Part shown: positions 1 to 11,848 of the stretch, one piece after another
Position numbering within the stretch: the stretch's first letter is position 1
Layout: the number at the start of each line of letters is the position of its first letter
Assembly: GCF_019320115.1 (NCBI RefSeq)
Contig: NC_089594.1
Coordinates: 19,886,262-19,950,261 of the forward strand
Origin: Miscanthus floridulus
Lineage: Eukaryota; Streptophyta; Magnoliopsida; Poales; Poaceae
Reading direction: 5' to 3'
Length of the DNA: 64,000 nt
Position numbers and translations under genes: made by a program
The notes under the pieces: generated by a model
Told to the model about the DNA's origin: nothing
Database searches by the model: none
Seen by the model: the letters and a program-made list of their open reading frames with translations, nothing else

Positions 1-135
1 AGCCAGGTGATCTTGGAGGATGAGTCTCTTCGGCTGGTCCCCCTATTTCAAAATCAGCATCAAGGGGTCAGGAGTTCGATTAAAAAGGAGTCATGAGGAA
101 AGAAAACTTACGAAAGCAATGTACCCCAGTTCTGG

Positions 136-1023
136 CTACATTGGGGGGTGCCTCGGTACTGGATACACAAAATCAAGGACAGAGCCACCATCGTCCCACG
201 GAGGCTCCATCACCTCCTTCATGCACTGCGCCACTTTCGAGGGGGACAGCGCTTCCTCAGCAAGCGCCATCCTGTCGAGCACCACCCTAGGTGCCATCAT
301 ATGCAGGGGAAGCTCACGCCTCATCAGCGACACCACTCTCCACATGTGGTAGGCGCCGATGATCCCTGGCCCCTTCACACCCCTCTCCTTTAGGATCCAG
401 ATGGCGGTGAGATGGTCCTAGATTCTCCTCTTGTCCTTCTCCGGGACCCCCCACTTCCTCCAAGATTCTAGGACCTCCTCGATGAGGTGCCCGGTGAACT
501 CTGGCAAGGGGGCGGTAGCGTCGTTCCTGACATAGAACCAATGCGAATGCCACCCCTTGTTAGAGGTTGACAGATGCATCGGTGGGTACTCATTGACCCG
601 GTTGTTATGGAGATAGATGCCGATGCATCCAATCAGCACGTTCAGCTCTTGCCTCTTCTCCCGCTTCTTTAGGAGGATGATAGTGAAGAAAGACTGCCAC
701 AGGTCGAAGTGGGGACTAATCCCCAGGAACCCCTCGCACAGGGCGACGAACACCGCAATGTGCTGGATCCCATTGGGAGTAAGGTGTTGTAGCTCCACCT
801 TGTACTAATGCAGCAACCCTCGAAGGAACTTATGGGTGGGGGTGGCGAATCCCCGCTCATGGAAGTGAGCAAAGGACACAACGTAGCCTTCGGGAGGCGA
901 CGATGCGTCCTCATTGCCGGGCAGCCACCACTCCTCGGTGGCAATCCACGCGCAAAGAAGGCCACGGTGAATGAGGCCCTCCAGGCACTGGAGGGTGACA
1001 TCGGATCTGCACCACGGCTCCAT
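136..1023 (-). pseudogene. Antisense ORF of a gypsy-type element, plant transposon-associated family (PF04195-like), broken
   Basis: The minus strand carries one continuous reading frame from an ATG at 1023 down to about 136. It is interrupted by a TAG at 804-802 and another at 420-418 and shows no frameshift. The middle part (LQHLTPNGIQHIAVFVALCE and the text after it) resembles the grass family annotated as 'putative gypsy type transposon'. I recognise the family from memory; its biochemical role is unknown to me. The ORF lies just upstream of a plus-strand 3' LTR and runs against the element's own direction. Such antisense accessory genes are known from large grass gypsy elements such as Grande (gene 23). 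A TATA box sits about 135 bp before the ATG. The two stops make it a decayed copy. The C-terminal end is not defined because the frame weakens near the window edge. Confidence 0.6.
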
Positions 1024-1157
1024 TAAATGATTGGGGTGGATGGATGCGAACTTGATGATAGCTGAGATGTGGATGCGGGAGGCTTAGGCGATTGGTAGCG
1101 GAGGTTGTAGATACAAAGGCAAGGAGGCAATGTACAAAACCCTAGGGTGAACCCTTT

Positions 1158-1167
1158 GGTTTTATAG
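1158..1167 (-). promoter_or_regulatory. TATA box of the antisense transposon ORF
   Basis: On the minus strand the sequence CTATAAAACC lies about 135 bp before the ATG at 1023. Position and sequence fit a plant core promoter for the antisense ORF. No transcript evidence is available. Confidence 0.45.
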
Positions 1168-1617
1168 GGGCAACGGATGCAAGGAAGGCAACCGTCCACC
1201 TGGATCTCCAAGCCTACCATGATTCGCCACCATGTCACCACGCAGGATATGCGCCCCCAATCCCTATCCTTTCCCTCCAAAGTCGCGTCGGACATTTTGC
1301 CTTACCGGGCAGACCAGGACTCTTTACCAGCAAAAGGATACGAGTCAAAAAGCATTCCTCCAGCACGGCTGGGCCTAGGAGTTTTAGGGCTGGCCCATCA
1401 GTGGTTTCGATGGCCGTCCCAAGGCACCCTTATGACTAGAGGATTGGCCCACGATTGGCCAAAACTCAGGTGCACAAGCTTCACAAGAGTCTCGATCCAC
1501 GATAGAGTCTCAGTCAGGCTGACTCTGACCGGATCCCCATGAACGGGATGTCAGGATCCCAATTGAATTATCCAGATAACAAACCACCAAATCTCACAGC
1601 CTTGCCCGTGAAGGGTC

Positions 1618-1847
1618 CGAATCACCCCTAGGCGATTCTATCCAAATCACCTGGGGGCTCGGGGGCTACACCCGATGGGTGTGCTCGCGTGCACCTCTGG
1701 CAAGTTGAATCACCCCTGAGCGATTCTATGCAAATCACCCGGGGGCTCAGGGGCTACACCCGTCGGGAGCGCTCGCGCGCACCCTCTGGTGAGTCAAAAC
1801 ACCCCCTGGGCGATTCTATCCAAATCACCTAGGGGCTCAGGGGATAC
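1618..1847 (+). repeat. Three 89-bp tandem copies containing the polypurine region
   Basis: The motif GATTCTATCCAAATCACC recurs at 1634, 1723 and 1812, exactly 89 bp apart. Each time it is followed by a purine-rich GGGGGCTCGGGGGCTAC-type stretch. The last copy directly abuts the LTR at 1848, as a polypurine tract should. The plus-strand polypurine tract of this element has therefore been triplicated. Confidence 0.75.
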
Positions 1848-1934
1848 TATCGGGGACCGAATACTAGGGTACCCAAAGAGGAGAAGCTAATAACCATCAA
1901 ATGTTGATGGTTCCAATCAGACAAAAACGTGACT

Positions 1935-2700
1935 ATGCCTCTTGCCCAATGACCGAGGGATAACTCCATCTCGTCCGACCCCCAGAGGCTGGCCCTGCCT
2001 TGTCCAACCCCTGAGGGCTAGCTTTGCCTTTCCCGACGACCGGGGGTAGACTCTGCCTAGCCCGATGTCTGGGGCTGGCTCCATCTCGCCCAACGTCTAA
2101 GGGCAGACTCCGCCTCGCCCGACATCCGAGGGCAGGCTCTGCCTCGCTCGACATCCGAGGATAGGCTCCACCTCACCCGACATTCGAGGGTAGACTCTGC
2201 CTCGCTCGACATCCGAGGGTAGGGTACCCAAAGAGGAGAAGCTAATAACCATCAAACATTGATGGTTCCGATCAGACAAAAAATGCGACTACGCCTCTTG
2301 CCTAATGACCGAGGGATAACTCCATCTCGTCCGACCCCTAGAGGCTGGCCATGCCTCGTCTGACCCCTGAGGGCTAGCTCTGTCTCGTCCGACCCCTGAG
2401 GGCTAGCTTCGCCTTGCCCGATGACCGAGGGCAGACTCTGCCTCGCCTGACATCCGGGGGCTGGCTCTGCCTCGCCCAACGTCTGAGGGTAGGCTCCGCC
2501 TCGCCCGACGTCTGAGGACTGGCTCCGCCTCGCCAGACATTCGGGGGTAGGCTCTGCCTTGCCCGACATCTGGGGGCAGGCTCCGCCTCGCCCGATGTCC
2601 GAGGGCTGGCTGTGCCTCGCCTAACGTCCGGGGGTAGGCTCCGCCTTGCCCGACGTCTAAGGGTAGACTCCGCTTCGCCCGATGTCTGTGCGCTGCTCCT
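1935..2700. repeat. GC-rich minisatellite of about 30 bp with a 355-bp higher-order duplication
   Basis: Degenerate units of the type CTCCGCCTCGCCCGAC plus TCCGAGGGCAGG follow one another for about 750 bp. A 355-bp higher-order repeat is visible: the stretch starting AGGGTACCCAAAGAGGAG at 1866 returns at 2221, with its own TGATGGTTCC and minisatellite start. The array lies in the U3 part of the LTR. ORFs through it are repeat translations, not genes. Confidence 0.85.
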
Positions 2701-3250
2701 ACATAACTACGCGTGCAGATAAGGCGGGATACTCAAGTCAACCGCAATACCGAAGACCATACCCTACACGCCTACAGGAAAGTACCATCAGTATATGACC
2801 AGACGGGTGCTTTAAGCCCTTCCAGGCATGTCAGAGCCCAAATAGTGTTGCGGGCGCCGACATTTATCCTACAGTGTTATGGGTGCCGGCATTTGCCCTC
2901 GGACAGAAATCCTAATAGAAACATACAACAACCACTACAGTCCAGGAGGAAACTCATGTCATCTATAGTAAACAAACACGGGGCCTCTACATCATCTTCT
3001 CCCCATAGGGTTGTGGCTCGGCACCCTAGTGCGTCGCTCCGCCTGCCGGGGCGAGATTGGACGTGACCACTTGCTGAATGAAGCCAGAGCACGGCCCTAT
3101 CAGGATCAGTGAACGTGTTATCCCTGGCACCATCTACCGTGTCAGCAGGGCAGGCTCAAAGGAAAAGGAAGATCCAACACCATCGATGGACCTTCTTTGC
3201 CTCTGGTTTTTCTTCTTTCTCCCATCTGTAATCCCTGCTCCCCCTTGATC

Positions 3251-3258
3251 TATAAAAC
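3251..3258 (+). promoter_or_regulatory. TATA box of the gypsy LTR
   Basis: TATAAAAC occurs about 310 bp before the LTR end, in the expected place for the U3/R border of a plus-strand LTR. This supports the assigned direction of the element. Confidence 0.5.
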
Positions 3259-3653
3259 GGAAGGCAGGGCACCCCACTAAAGGGGGATCAATTTTCACAT
3301 ACATCACACATAGCTGAGCAACAACCGAGCTCTCAGCGCCCACTCGACCTCTCCATCAGAGACTTGGGACCTGTCCCTCTCTCGCCCGTTTGTACCCCCT
3401 ACTATGAACCTTTCAGTGCTAATAACATGAGCAGTAGCCGCAAACTAGACATAGGGACATCCTGCCCGAACTAGTATAAACCTTGTGTCTTTTAGCACAC
3501 CATCCAGGCTGAACGTGCAATAATACAAATTTACTAGTTGGTGTTTACTCGAAACACCGACAACAGTGAATGAAAACTTGCAGGAAACCATCCAGGAAAC
3601 CAAGTGTCATACCTATGATTAGGAAATAGTGAATGAAACCATGTAGGAAACAA

Positions 3654-6600
3654 TCAATGAAACAGGCCGTGACACTTTGGTGGATAATGAAGTACTAGAT
3701 GCTCTAGACAAGATGATGAGCCAGAGTTCCTTGATGCAAGAAATTTGAAGAAGTTGGAGCAAATGAAAAAGGATGCAAGAACACCGCTGTACAATGGTTC
3801 TACTGTGACCAAGTTGGAAGCTAACCTTTTGCTACTTGAGTTCAAATCAAGGAATGGTCTGTCCGACAAAGGATTCGATGATTTACTAACTCATTTGGGG
3901 AAGATGATTCCATGGCCAAATGAGGTGCCGAAGAACACATATCAGGCGAACCAAATAATCTCTCCAATAGGGCTGGAAGTACAAAAAATTCATGCGTGCA
4001 CCAATGATTGCATATTGTACCACGGCAAATATGCAAAGTTGGATGAGTGTCCGGTGTGCCATGCCTCACGTTACAAGTTTGACCCTGCTAAGGCGATGAC
4101 AGGTGACAGGAACAAAAGACCCCCTTGAAGGTTGTGTGGTATTTCCCTATAATTCCACTCTTGATGAGATTATTTGCGAACAAAAAGACAGCAAAGCTGA
4201 TGATGTGGCATGTTGAACAGCGCGTGAATGATGGAAAGCTTATACACCCAGCCAATGCATCATAGTGGAGGGCTATTAGTTCTATATACAAGACATTTAA
4301 AAGAAAAATAAGGAACATAAGGTTCGTGTTGAGTACGGACTAGATGAATCCTTTCAACCTGGTCAGCAGCAATCACAGCACCTGGCCCGTGACTCTATGC
4401 ATATACAACCTTCCGCCTTAGTTGTGTATGAAGCGCACCTATATTATGATGTTGTTGCTCATCTAAGGGCCAAAGTAACCTAGCAATAATATTGATGTGT
4501 ACCTAGAACTGTTGGTAGACGATCTAATGGAACTGTGGTCAAAAGGGGTCAAGGTGTAGGACGAGTACAAGCAAGAACACTTCACTCTGAGAGCATTGTT
4601 GTTCATAACAATCACTGACCTACCGGGCCTTGGTTCCTTATCGGGACAAGTGACCAAAGGATACAAAGGATGTGTGGTTTGCTTGGAGGACACTGATGCT
4701 AAATTCTTGAGCAATAGTAAGAAGATGGTGTATATGGGTCATCGTTGGTTCCTAACCACGGCTCATCCATACCACAGGAACAAGAAATCCTTTGATGGCA
4801 TAGTTGATGATCGCCCAGCTCCTCGGTATCTAAATGGGAGGCAGATCTTTAAAATAGTGAACAAACTAAAAATCGTCCTTGGAAAGGGCAAAGGAAGCAT
4901 ACTGGCACCGAAAGGCTCTTTATTCAAAAAGAAATCGGTATTCTAAAAATTGCCTTATTGGCAGTTTATACTTGTTCGCCACGCACTTGATGGGATGCAC
5001 ATAACTAAAAATGTGGCCAAAAGCATGTTGGGCACCTTAATGGCTGAAAAGGGCAAGGGGAAAGTCAAACTCGTTTGGACCTACAAAAGATAAATGTTAG
5101 GCCGAAGCTACATCATGTACTTCAACCTGATGGGACAAACAAACTTCTAGTTGCCTCATGGACCTTGGGTACAAAGGAGAAAGAGAAGCTCTTAAGTTTC
5201 TTCCATGAACTCAAAGTGCCTATTGGCTACACCTCAAACATCAGGAGGCTAGCGAACATGAAAGATTTGAAATTCAACATGAAGTTAATGAAGGCGCACG
5301 ATTACCATGTTATCATGCCACAACTGTTGCTAGTTACAATTAGGGGTGTCCTACCGGAGAAGGTGCGTGACCCGATCATAAAGTTGTGCTCATTCTTCAA
5401 TGCAATCTCACACAAGGTCATAGATCTGGATACACTTGACAAGCTACAGACAAACCTGGTCCATACTTTGACTAGATTGGAGATGCATTTTCCACAAACA
5501 TATTTTGATATGTGTGTACATCTCCTAACACATCTCGTTGACCAAATATGAGCACTTCATCCGATGTTCTTGCATCAGATGTTTCCTTTTGAGAGGTTAA
5601 TGAGCGTCCTGAGGAAGTATGTTCAGAATAGGTACAAGCCTGAAGGGTGCAAGGTGGAAGGATGGTCGACAGAGGAGGCAGTCGAGTTCTACACATACTA
5701 TTTGGGTCTAAATCGAATTGGTGTTCCTGTATCTCGGTATGAAGGAAGGCTAAATTGCAGGGGGGCGATTGGCGAAAGGTCAGTACATGTTACTAACCTT
5801 GATGCTTTCAGGCAAGCGCATTTCTCCGTCTCCCTATATCGAGATGCACAAGCAAGAACTGCTAGTTGCAAACAGTGGTAGGTCAAACACATGGCTCGCA
5901 AAGCAACACAGAGAAAACTTTGGTACCTGGATAAAGGACAAATTATTGGGTCATGAGACTAGTTCTAACGAGCTTGATCTATTGGCCATGGGACCATTCT
6001 CGACAATGTTGATGTATGAAGGATATGACATAAATGCGTACACATTCCACAGAAGAAAACAAAATGACAAGATGAAAGGTCCTAATCGGCTAGAGGGGGC
6101 TGAATAGCCTAAATAAAATTTCTACAAACCACCAAGCAAACTTGTTAGACAAATAAATGGTGATAAAGCTTTTTGCACTAACTCTAACAAGTGATGCAAA
6201 CCACTTATCCAATATACTAGTCAAGTATGATCTCTATGGCACACACAAGTCTATGTCACTAATTCTACTCTAGTGAGCAAGCTAGAGAGCTAGTTACAAC
6301 TAATTACTTCTAGTTAACTAAACTAGCTATACAAGACTAGCAAGAAAGCACTACTCAACTACACAAGTATATCAAAGTAAATACAAGAGAGAGTAGAGTG
6401 TGTGATACCGAACCGGCAAGAGATCAATCACAATATGAATACCAAGAGACAAAGATTTATCCCGAGGTTCAGTTGCTTGCCGACAAGCTAATCCCCATTG
6501 TGATGGTCACTCACTTGGAGGTTCACACGCTTATAGGCATCACACACCTAACCCTCACTAGGGTGCCACACAACCAACACAAGATGAGGACGCTCAATGT

Positions 6601-8609
6601 CACGAGCAATTTACTAGAGTGGCTTTTGGCTCTCCGCTGGGGAATAAGCCCAAGAACCCCTCACAAATCACTAGGAGATGGCCACGAACAATCACCAACT
6701 CGTGCCAAAGCTCCTCCGCTGCTCTAAGCCATCTAGGTGGCGGCAACCACCAAGAGTAACAAGCAAACTCGCAGCGAACACGATCACTAGTGCCACTAGA
6801 TGCTCAGACTCTAAGCAAATGCACTAGGATCACTCCCAATCTCAGTTGGATTGATGAATCAATGAAGGAGATGAGTGGGAGGTGTTTGACTTAGCTCACA
6901 AGGATGTATCACTGATGAAAATGTCTAAGAGAGTGAGCCCAAGCTGGCCAACATCTATTTATAGAGCCCCAACAAGTCACATACATGTTGGCCTCTTAAA
7001 ACAGCCTCTGCGTACTGACCAGACGCTTCTGTAGCACTGACCGGACTCACTGTAGCAGAGTCTAGTCGCAGCGTCCGGTTGCTCTCTGAGCGCCAAGTAT
7101 TTTGACCGTTTGAAAATTACTGTTGGTGCCCAACGGCTCTCACATGCGCGCTCACTACCTCCTGTCCGGACGCACCACTCGCTTGACCAAACACGCCAGC
7201 CCACATCGTTCGATCATGAACAAAGAGCATCCAGAGAGGGTTTTTATCGATTGGAAGCATCTAGTCAGCACAGACCGGACTCTCGCCGCGTTTGGCCACT
7301 CTCAGCCAACGCAAGTCAGCAAACTGGCCCTGTTACCATCGCATCCGGTCGCGACGGCATGCCAGCATCCGGTCCATTCGCGCCCGTTCAGCCCACGCGC
7401 AACATGGCTAACCGGACTCCCTATAGCAGGGTCCGATCACCCTATAGCAGAGTCTGATCGCAGCGTCCTGTGCTCTGGTGCTCTTCGCTAGAACGACTAT
7501 AACTCTTGGCACCAAAGTCCGATTTCGATGATCTTGGATATTTTGGAAAGCTTATGCAGAGGGCTACACATCCTACTTGCATATTGGATCCAAAGTACTA
7601 TGGATCAACATAGAATTCTAATCCAAGAACCATCATATAGTTCGGGGCACACCGAAAAACCTTTTTCCAAAGAATGCTAACTTCAAGTGATCTTCCAATG
7701 GATGATCAACACCTTTAAACCTTAGTTAGCATTTTCAAATCATTTTTTTCAAGGGATATTAGCACTCCACTAGGTCCTAATGCAAATGCATGGAGTTAAA
7801 TCACCTATTGGCACTTAGACAACCGTATTTGCTTCGAGATCACCCCTCTTAATAGTACGGCTATCTATCCTAAACCCAATCACACACTCTATGGTGTCTT
7901 GATTGGCGAAACAAAAATGGCCCTATCAATTATACCTTTGCCTTGAGCCTATTTTTGTTTTTCTCTTTCTTCTTTTCCAAATGTGGAGCACTTGTTCATC
8001 TTGTGGTCATCACCATCTCCATGATCACCATCTAGCTCCACCATTTGGATTAGACCACCCTAATTCATCAACACACTTAGGTATAGGGTTAGTCCAATAG
8101 GTTTCATCTATTAACCAAAACCAAACTAGGGCTTTCACAAGAGCGCTAACCAAAACAGCGGTGTCTAGATCGATGCTTATGACAGCAAAAATCATGTGCA
8201 GACATATTATGGATTCATAGAAGAGATCTGGGAGCTAAACTATGGATTACCAGAAAACATCCCTCTTTTTTGGTACAAGTGGGTAAGAGTACCACAGGGC
8301 GTCACCATGGACGCATACAGTATGACTACCATAGACTTAAATCATCTTGCGTACCTAGATGAGCCTTTCATTTGGGCAAAAGATGTAATCCAAATATTCT
8401 ATGGTAAAAACCTAGCTATTGAAGGTTGGCATGTGGTGCTTCAAGGTAAAAGGAAGATCATCGATATCGAAGATAGAACCGAGGAAGAAGGGAATGGCTT
8501 TCAAGACATGCCTCCTCTTGGTCCAGATGTCGACCTCCCCTTGTTTGTGGAGGGCGACGAACCAGCGTATGCGAGACATGATCATGATGAAGTCGTCATC
8601 GTCAGCTAA
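3654..8609 (+). pseudogene. CACTA TNP2-like transposase, broken by stops, frameshifts and an LTR insertion
   Basis: Successive fragments follow the order of a TNP2 protein: an N-terminal zinc-binding stretch (HACTNDCILYHGKYAKLDEC), the KVVWYFPIIPLLMRLFANKK block near 4130, the VLSTD block near 4330 where the next codon is a stop, Transposase_21 (4596-4870), DUF4218 (5075-5551, then 5564-5760), and a C-terminal DUF4216-type block (TYYGFIEEIWELNYGLPENI, 8196 onward). The frame changes several times before 5075 and near 5550 and 5770. An in-frame TAG lies just after the solo LTR. Family assignment rests on several independent blocks and is firm; the copy is dead. Confidence 0.85.
6073..8137. mobile_element. 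Solo LTR (2065 bp) inserted in the TNP2 gene
   Basis: The segment starts TGAAAGGTCC and ends GGGCTTTCA, so it has TG...CA ends with a six-base inverted terminus (TGAAAG/CTTTCA). It is flanked by the perfect 5-bp repeat CAAGA at 6068-6072 and 8138-8142. Removing the segment and one CAAGA lets the TNP2 reading frame continue without a shift up to a TAG. No gag or pol is present. This is what a solo LTR left by recombination between two LTRs looks like. The opening resembles common grass copia-type LTRs that I know only by pattern; orientation is not fixed. Confidence 0.8.
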
Positions 8610-8689
8610 ATGTACCTAAATGTGAATCTAACATTTGAGTTTGATAAAGAAAGTTACCTACAATTTGAAACATTTCAGTTTTAAAGAAT

Positions 8690-11600
8690 TATGCGTGCAA
8701 TTTGATAAGATGTCACTGGTTCTCGCACGGTTTAGGTCCATCGGCGTATGAAACTGTGTACATGTGCGCAATTAGATCAGTGGCACTAGTTCTCGCAGTA
8801 ACTAACGGTAAACTATTTAGGTCAATCTGTGTATCATACGGTGTACATGAGCGCAATGATCTGATGGCACTGGTTGTCATAGTAACCAATGGTGATTTCG
8901 TGTTACCTCGACGTATCATATGTTGTACATGAGCGCAATTAGATCAAATGGCACTAGTTAATGAAGGTACATGTGTGAGGGTTTTCGGTTAATGGAATCT
9001 TCCCCAGGGACTCTGACTTCCCATGTATGCATGTGTGCATCCTTTGGTCTGCCAGATATTGCACGGCTTGTTATAGATGAGGATGAAATGTGCCAGGTAA
9101 TCTGAACAACCTCCTCTTCCACGCTCTGTCGTCTTCCCCGCCCCATCACCCGTGACCCGCATGGGTGACCACGCAAGTCATGGAGCTTGACTGTTGGCTT
9201 CCCCGCTCGCATCTTGAGGTGGGGCTATTTAAGCCAAGGTAAGGGGAGCCTCTCAAGATCACTCCCAACCTTGTTCCACCCTTACCATCAGACAAACCAG
9301 AGAAAACCTTTAGTTGCTCGTAGTCTCCCGTTGCCTTGGCTTACCTCATTCTCCATCGACTCTGGCTCCGCTAGGAGAAGGCCTTTAAGATCAGCTTCCA
9401 CCAACACCTAGGCGCGGCAATCTTCGCTCTTCTTGGGTGTTAGTGGAAGTTTCGCGAAGATAGGGAGGAATGCTGCCATGGAATGCCTGGGCTACTGATC
9501 GCATTCTGTAGTCAGAGCTTGCGGGATCAAAACCATGGCGGGCCTAGCTAGAGCCACTGAAGACTCTATTTGTAGTATTACAATCGAAGCATCTACGGTG
9601 GACCTCGACGAGTGGGGTAGCCCATGGGGTTTTGCCACAGCGCAAACCCTTGCCCTACGTGGCCTCGTGTATTGATTCAATGACTTGGTTGTTCGTGGTA
9701 CTGGGTGATCCTCTCTCTTGTGGAGTAATCAGCTGAGGAAATAGGTCTCCTCGTCCTCTCAAGGGGATGTTAGAGGAAGTTTTGCGAGGGTGTTCCCCAT
9801 ATCGATTCTCCTAGTCCGCGGCTCTGCCTTTGTTGGGAGTCCTTTGTAGGGCTGATCCACAATTGGGTATGGGTTAACCACATACTCAATAGGTCTTTAT
9901 TATTATACATCTGGTAGTCTTCGATAGATCTTTGTTTTTGTACACCTATCGAATGTAATCGAATTTATCAATGAAGAGTTCCTTTAATGACTTTATTATT
10001 GTATGTTCGACTCGGTTTGAGTCTTTTTTACTTAATTGAGCATTTTTCTAGTTACAATCGGGTAGAACGAGTGACGGTATACATGTGCACAATTAGATCA
10101 GATGGCACTAGTTTCCGTAGTAACTAACGGTGATCGGTTTAGGTAAATCTGTGTATCATACGATGTATATGTACCCTATTAGATCAAACGGCATTGGTTC
10201 TTTTAGTAACTAACGGTGATTTGTTTTGAACAATCGGTGTATCATACGGTGTACATGTGCGAGGGTATTCAAGTAACGGAATCTTCCCTAGGGATTCTGA
10301 CTTCCCATGTACACATGCGCGCATCCTTTGGTCCACCATATATTGCGCATCATTAAGTCCTATTATAGATGAGGACGAAATGTGGCAGGGAATCAAATGT
10401 ACTAGGGAATCTGAACCGCCTCATCTTCCCTACTCTGTCGTCTTTCTTGCTCTGTCGCCCATGACCCATGTCGGTGACCGCGCAAGTCACGGAGCTTGAC
10501 TGTTGGCTTCTCCGCTCACGTCTTGAGGTGGGGCTATTTAAGCCAAGGTAAGGGGAGCCTCTCGAGCTCACTCCCAACCTTGTCCCTCCCTTACCATCAG
10601 ACAAACCAAAGAAAATCTTTAGTTGCTTGTAGTCTCCCACCACCATGGCTTTCCTCGTCCTCTGTTGACTCCGGCACCGCTGGGAGAAGGCCTTTAAGAT
10701 CAGCTTTCGCCAACACCTAGGCGTGGCTGTGTCCGCTTGTCCTGGGTGTTAGTGGATTGTTCGTGAAGATAGGGAGGAACGCAGCCATGGAACAGTCGGC
10801 TACTGAGCACAATTCATGATCAGGGCTTCTGGGATGCAACCATGGCGGGCATAGCCAGAGCCGTCGAGACTTCGGTTGTAGCATTACAGCTAGAGCACCG
10901 GCGATGGACCTCGGCGAGTGGGGTAGTCTATGGTGTTCTATGACAAGTGGTTGTCATGGCACCAAAATGTGCCCTACGCAGCCTCACGTATCGATTTGGC
11001 GGCTAGGCCATCAGTCTGCGTTGGGGGTTCCTCTCTTCCGCTGGGGGTTCCGGTGCAGGTTGGTCTCCTCATGGCTCCTTCTGCTCCCAGGGGGATGTTA
11101 GAGAAACTTTCGCGAGGATGCTCCCCACCGGATTTTTTTGGGTCTGCGGCTTCGCGCTTGATGGGGGTCTAGTAGAGTTTGGTAAAATTAGATATGCCTT
11201 CCACCAGTTTCTCTTGCACAAGCACAAAAGGCCTCCTTTGTAGGGATAAGTCACAGTCGGGTATGGGAAAATCCCTTACTCGATAGATCTTTGTTATTGT
11301 ACATCTTGTTGTCTTCGATAGGTCTTTGTTACTGTACACCTATCGAATGTAATGGAATTTATCAATAAAGATTTCCTTTAACAACTTTATTATTGTATAA
11401 GCTTCGACTAGGTTTGAGTCTTTTTCGTACTAAATTGACTAAAGAATTTGAACTTAGTAATCCACTCAATCGGGTGACTCTAGTTGAGGCATCACCAAGG
11501 CGAATGATGACTGTACTAGCAGCGAAGGCAGTAGCGCATGTCATTCGGCGTATCCTACGGTGTACTAATGGTGGCTAACGGTGATCGGTGGTCTTTGTCA

Positions 11601-11790
11601 ATTGGATTGTCACAGTAACTAATGGTGATAGTTTTAGTCCAATAGGCTTATCATATGATGTACATGTGCGCAATTTCATTAAACAACAAGGGTTGTCATA
11701 GTAAATAATGGTGATCGGTTTAGTCCCATAGGCGCATCATACGATGCACATATGCGCAATTAGATCAGTCGGTACTTGGATGCCCTTTTC
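8690..11790. repeat. CACTA subterminal repeat clusters
   Basis: A degenerate unit of about 75-80 bp recurs in three clusters (about 8740-8960, 10060-10260, 11530-11780). Its core is GTGTATCATACGGTGTACAT, then GCGCAATTAGATCA, GGCACTAGTT and GTAACTAACGGTGATCGG. About nine copies can be read. Such arrays near the ends of CACTA elements are the usual binding sites of TNPA-type proteins (established for En/Spm). Confidence 0.75.
8965..11440 (+). repeat. Tandem duplication of about 1.1-1.2 kb with a promoter-like TATA in each copy
   Basis: Unit 1 (about 8965-10050) and unit 2 (about 10247-11440) share many blocks: GGAATCTTCCC (8994/10278), TGGGGCTATTTAAGCCAAGG (about 9219/10525), CCTTTAAGATCAGCTT (9382/10690), ATAGGGAGGAA and GGTTTGAGTCTTTTT (10014/11411). 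The offset rises from 1284 to 1397 bp because unit 2 contains about 113 extra bases, part of them near 11170-11240. The CTATTTAAG box followed by a pyrimidine-rich leader looks like a core promoter. In unit 1 a 46-codon ORF starts at the ATG near 9535 and ends near 9675; in unit 2 it is disrupted. I do not recognise the ORF. Confidence 0.7.
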
Positions 11791-11848
11791 GATGGTGACA
11801 CTGTTAACTTACATACGAATGTGTAGTGCTAGTTCTGCTCCACTGTAA

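Larger units (their letters stand above)
1848..3562 (+). repeat. 3' LTR of a large Ty3/gypsy-type retrotransposon
   Basis: The segment begins TATCGGGGACC (one change from the usual TGTCGGGGACC start of many grass gypsy LTRs) and ends ACACCGACA, giving short inverted termini. It is preceded by a polypurine region, contains a plus-strand TATA box at 3251 and a minisatellite at 1935-2700. These features fix its direction as plus, with the internal region to the left and mostly outside the window. The length of 1715 bp fits large gypsy LTRs. It sits directly against CACTA sequence at 3563, so it probably inserted into that element. The target duplication cannot be tested because the other end is outside the window. 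Confidence 0.7.
3563..11830 (+). mobile_element. Decayed CACTA (En/Spm) element, left end lost
   Basis: TNP2 transposase fragments at 3654-8609 are followed by about 3 kb of subterminal repeat clusters (8690-11790), the usual layout of a plus-strand CACTA element. The left end is cut by the LTR ending at 3562. I could not find a convincing CACTA terminus on the right, so the right border is where the repeat motif stops. It contains a 2065-bp solo LTR (6073-8137) and a tandem duplication (8965-11440). Multiple stops and frameshifts make it non-functional. Confidence 0.7.

Noticed and set aside
7110..7491. Two overlapping ORFs of about 120 codons
   Set aside because: They lie inside the solo LTR and show no retroelement or host motif.
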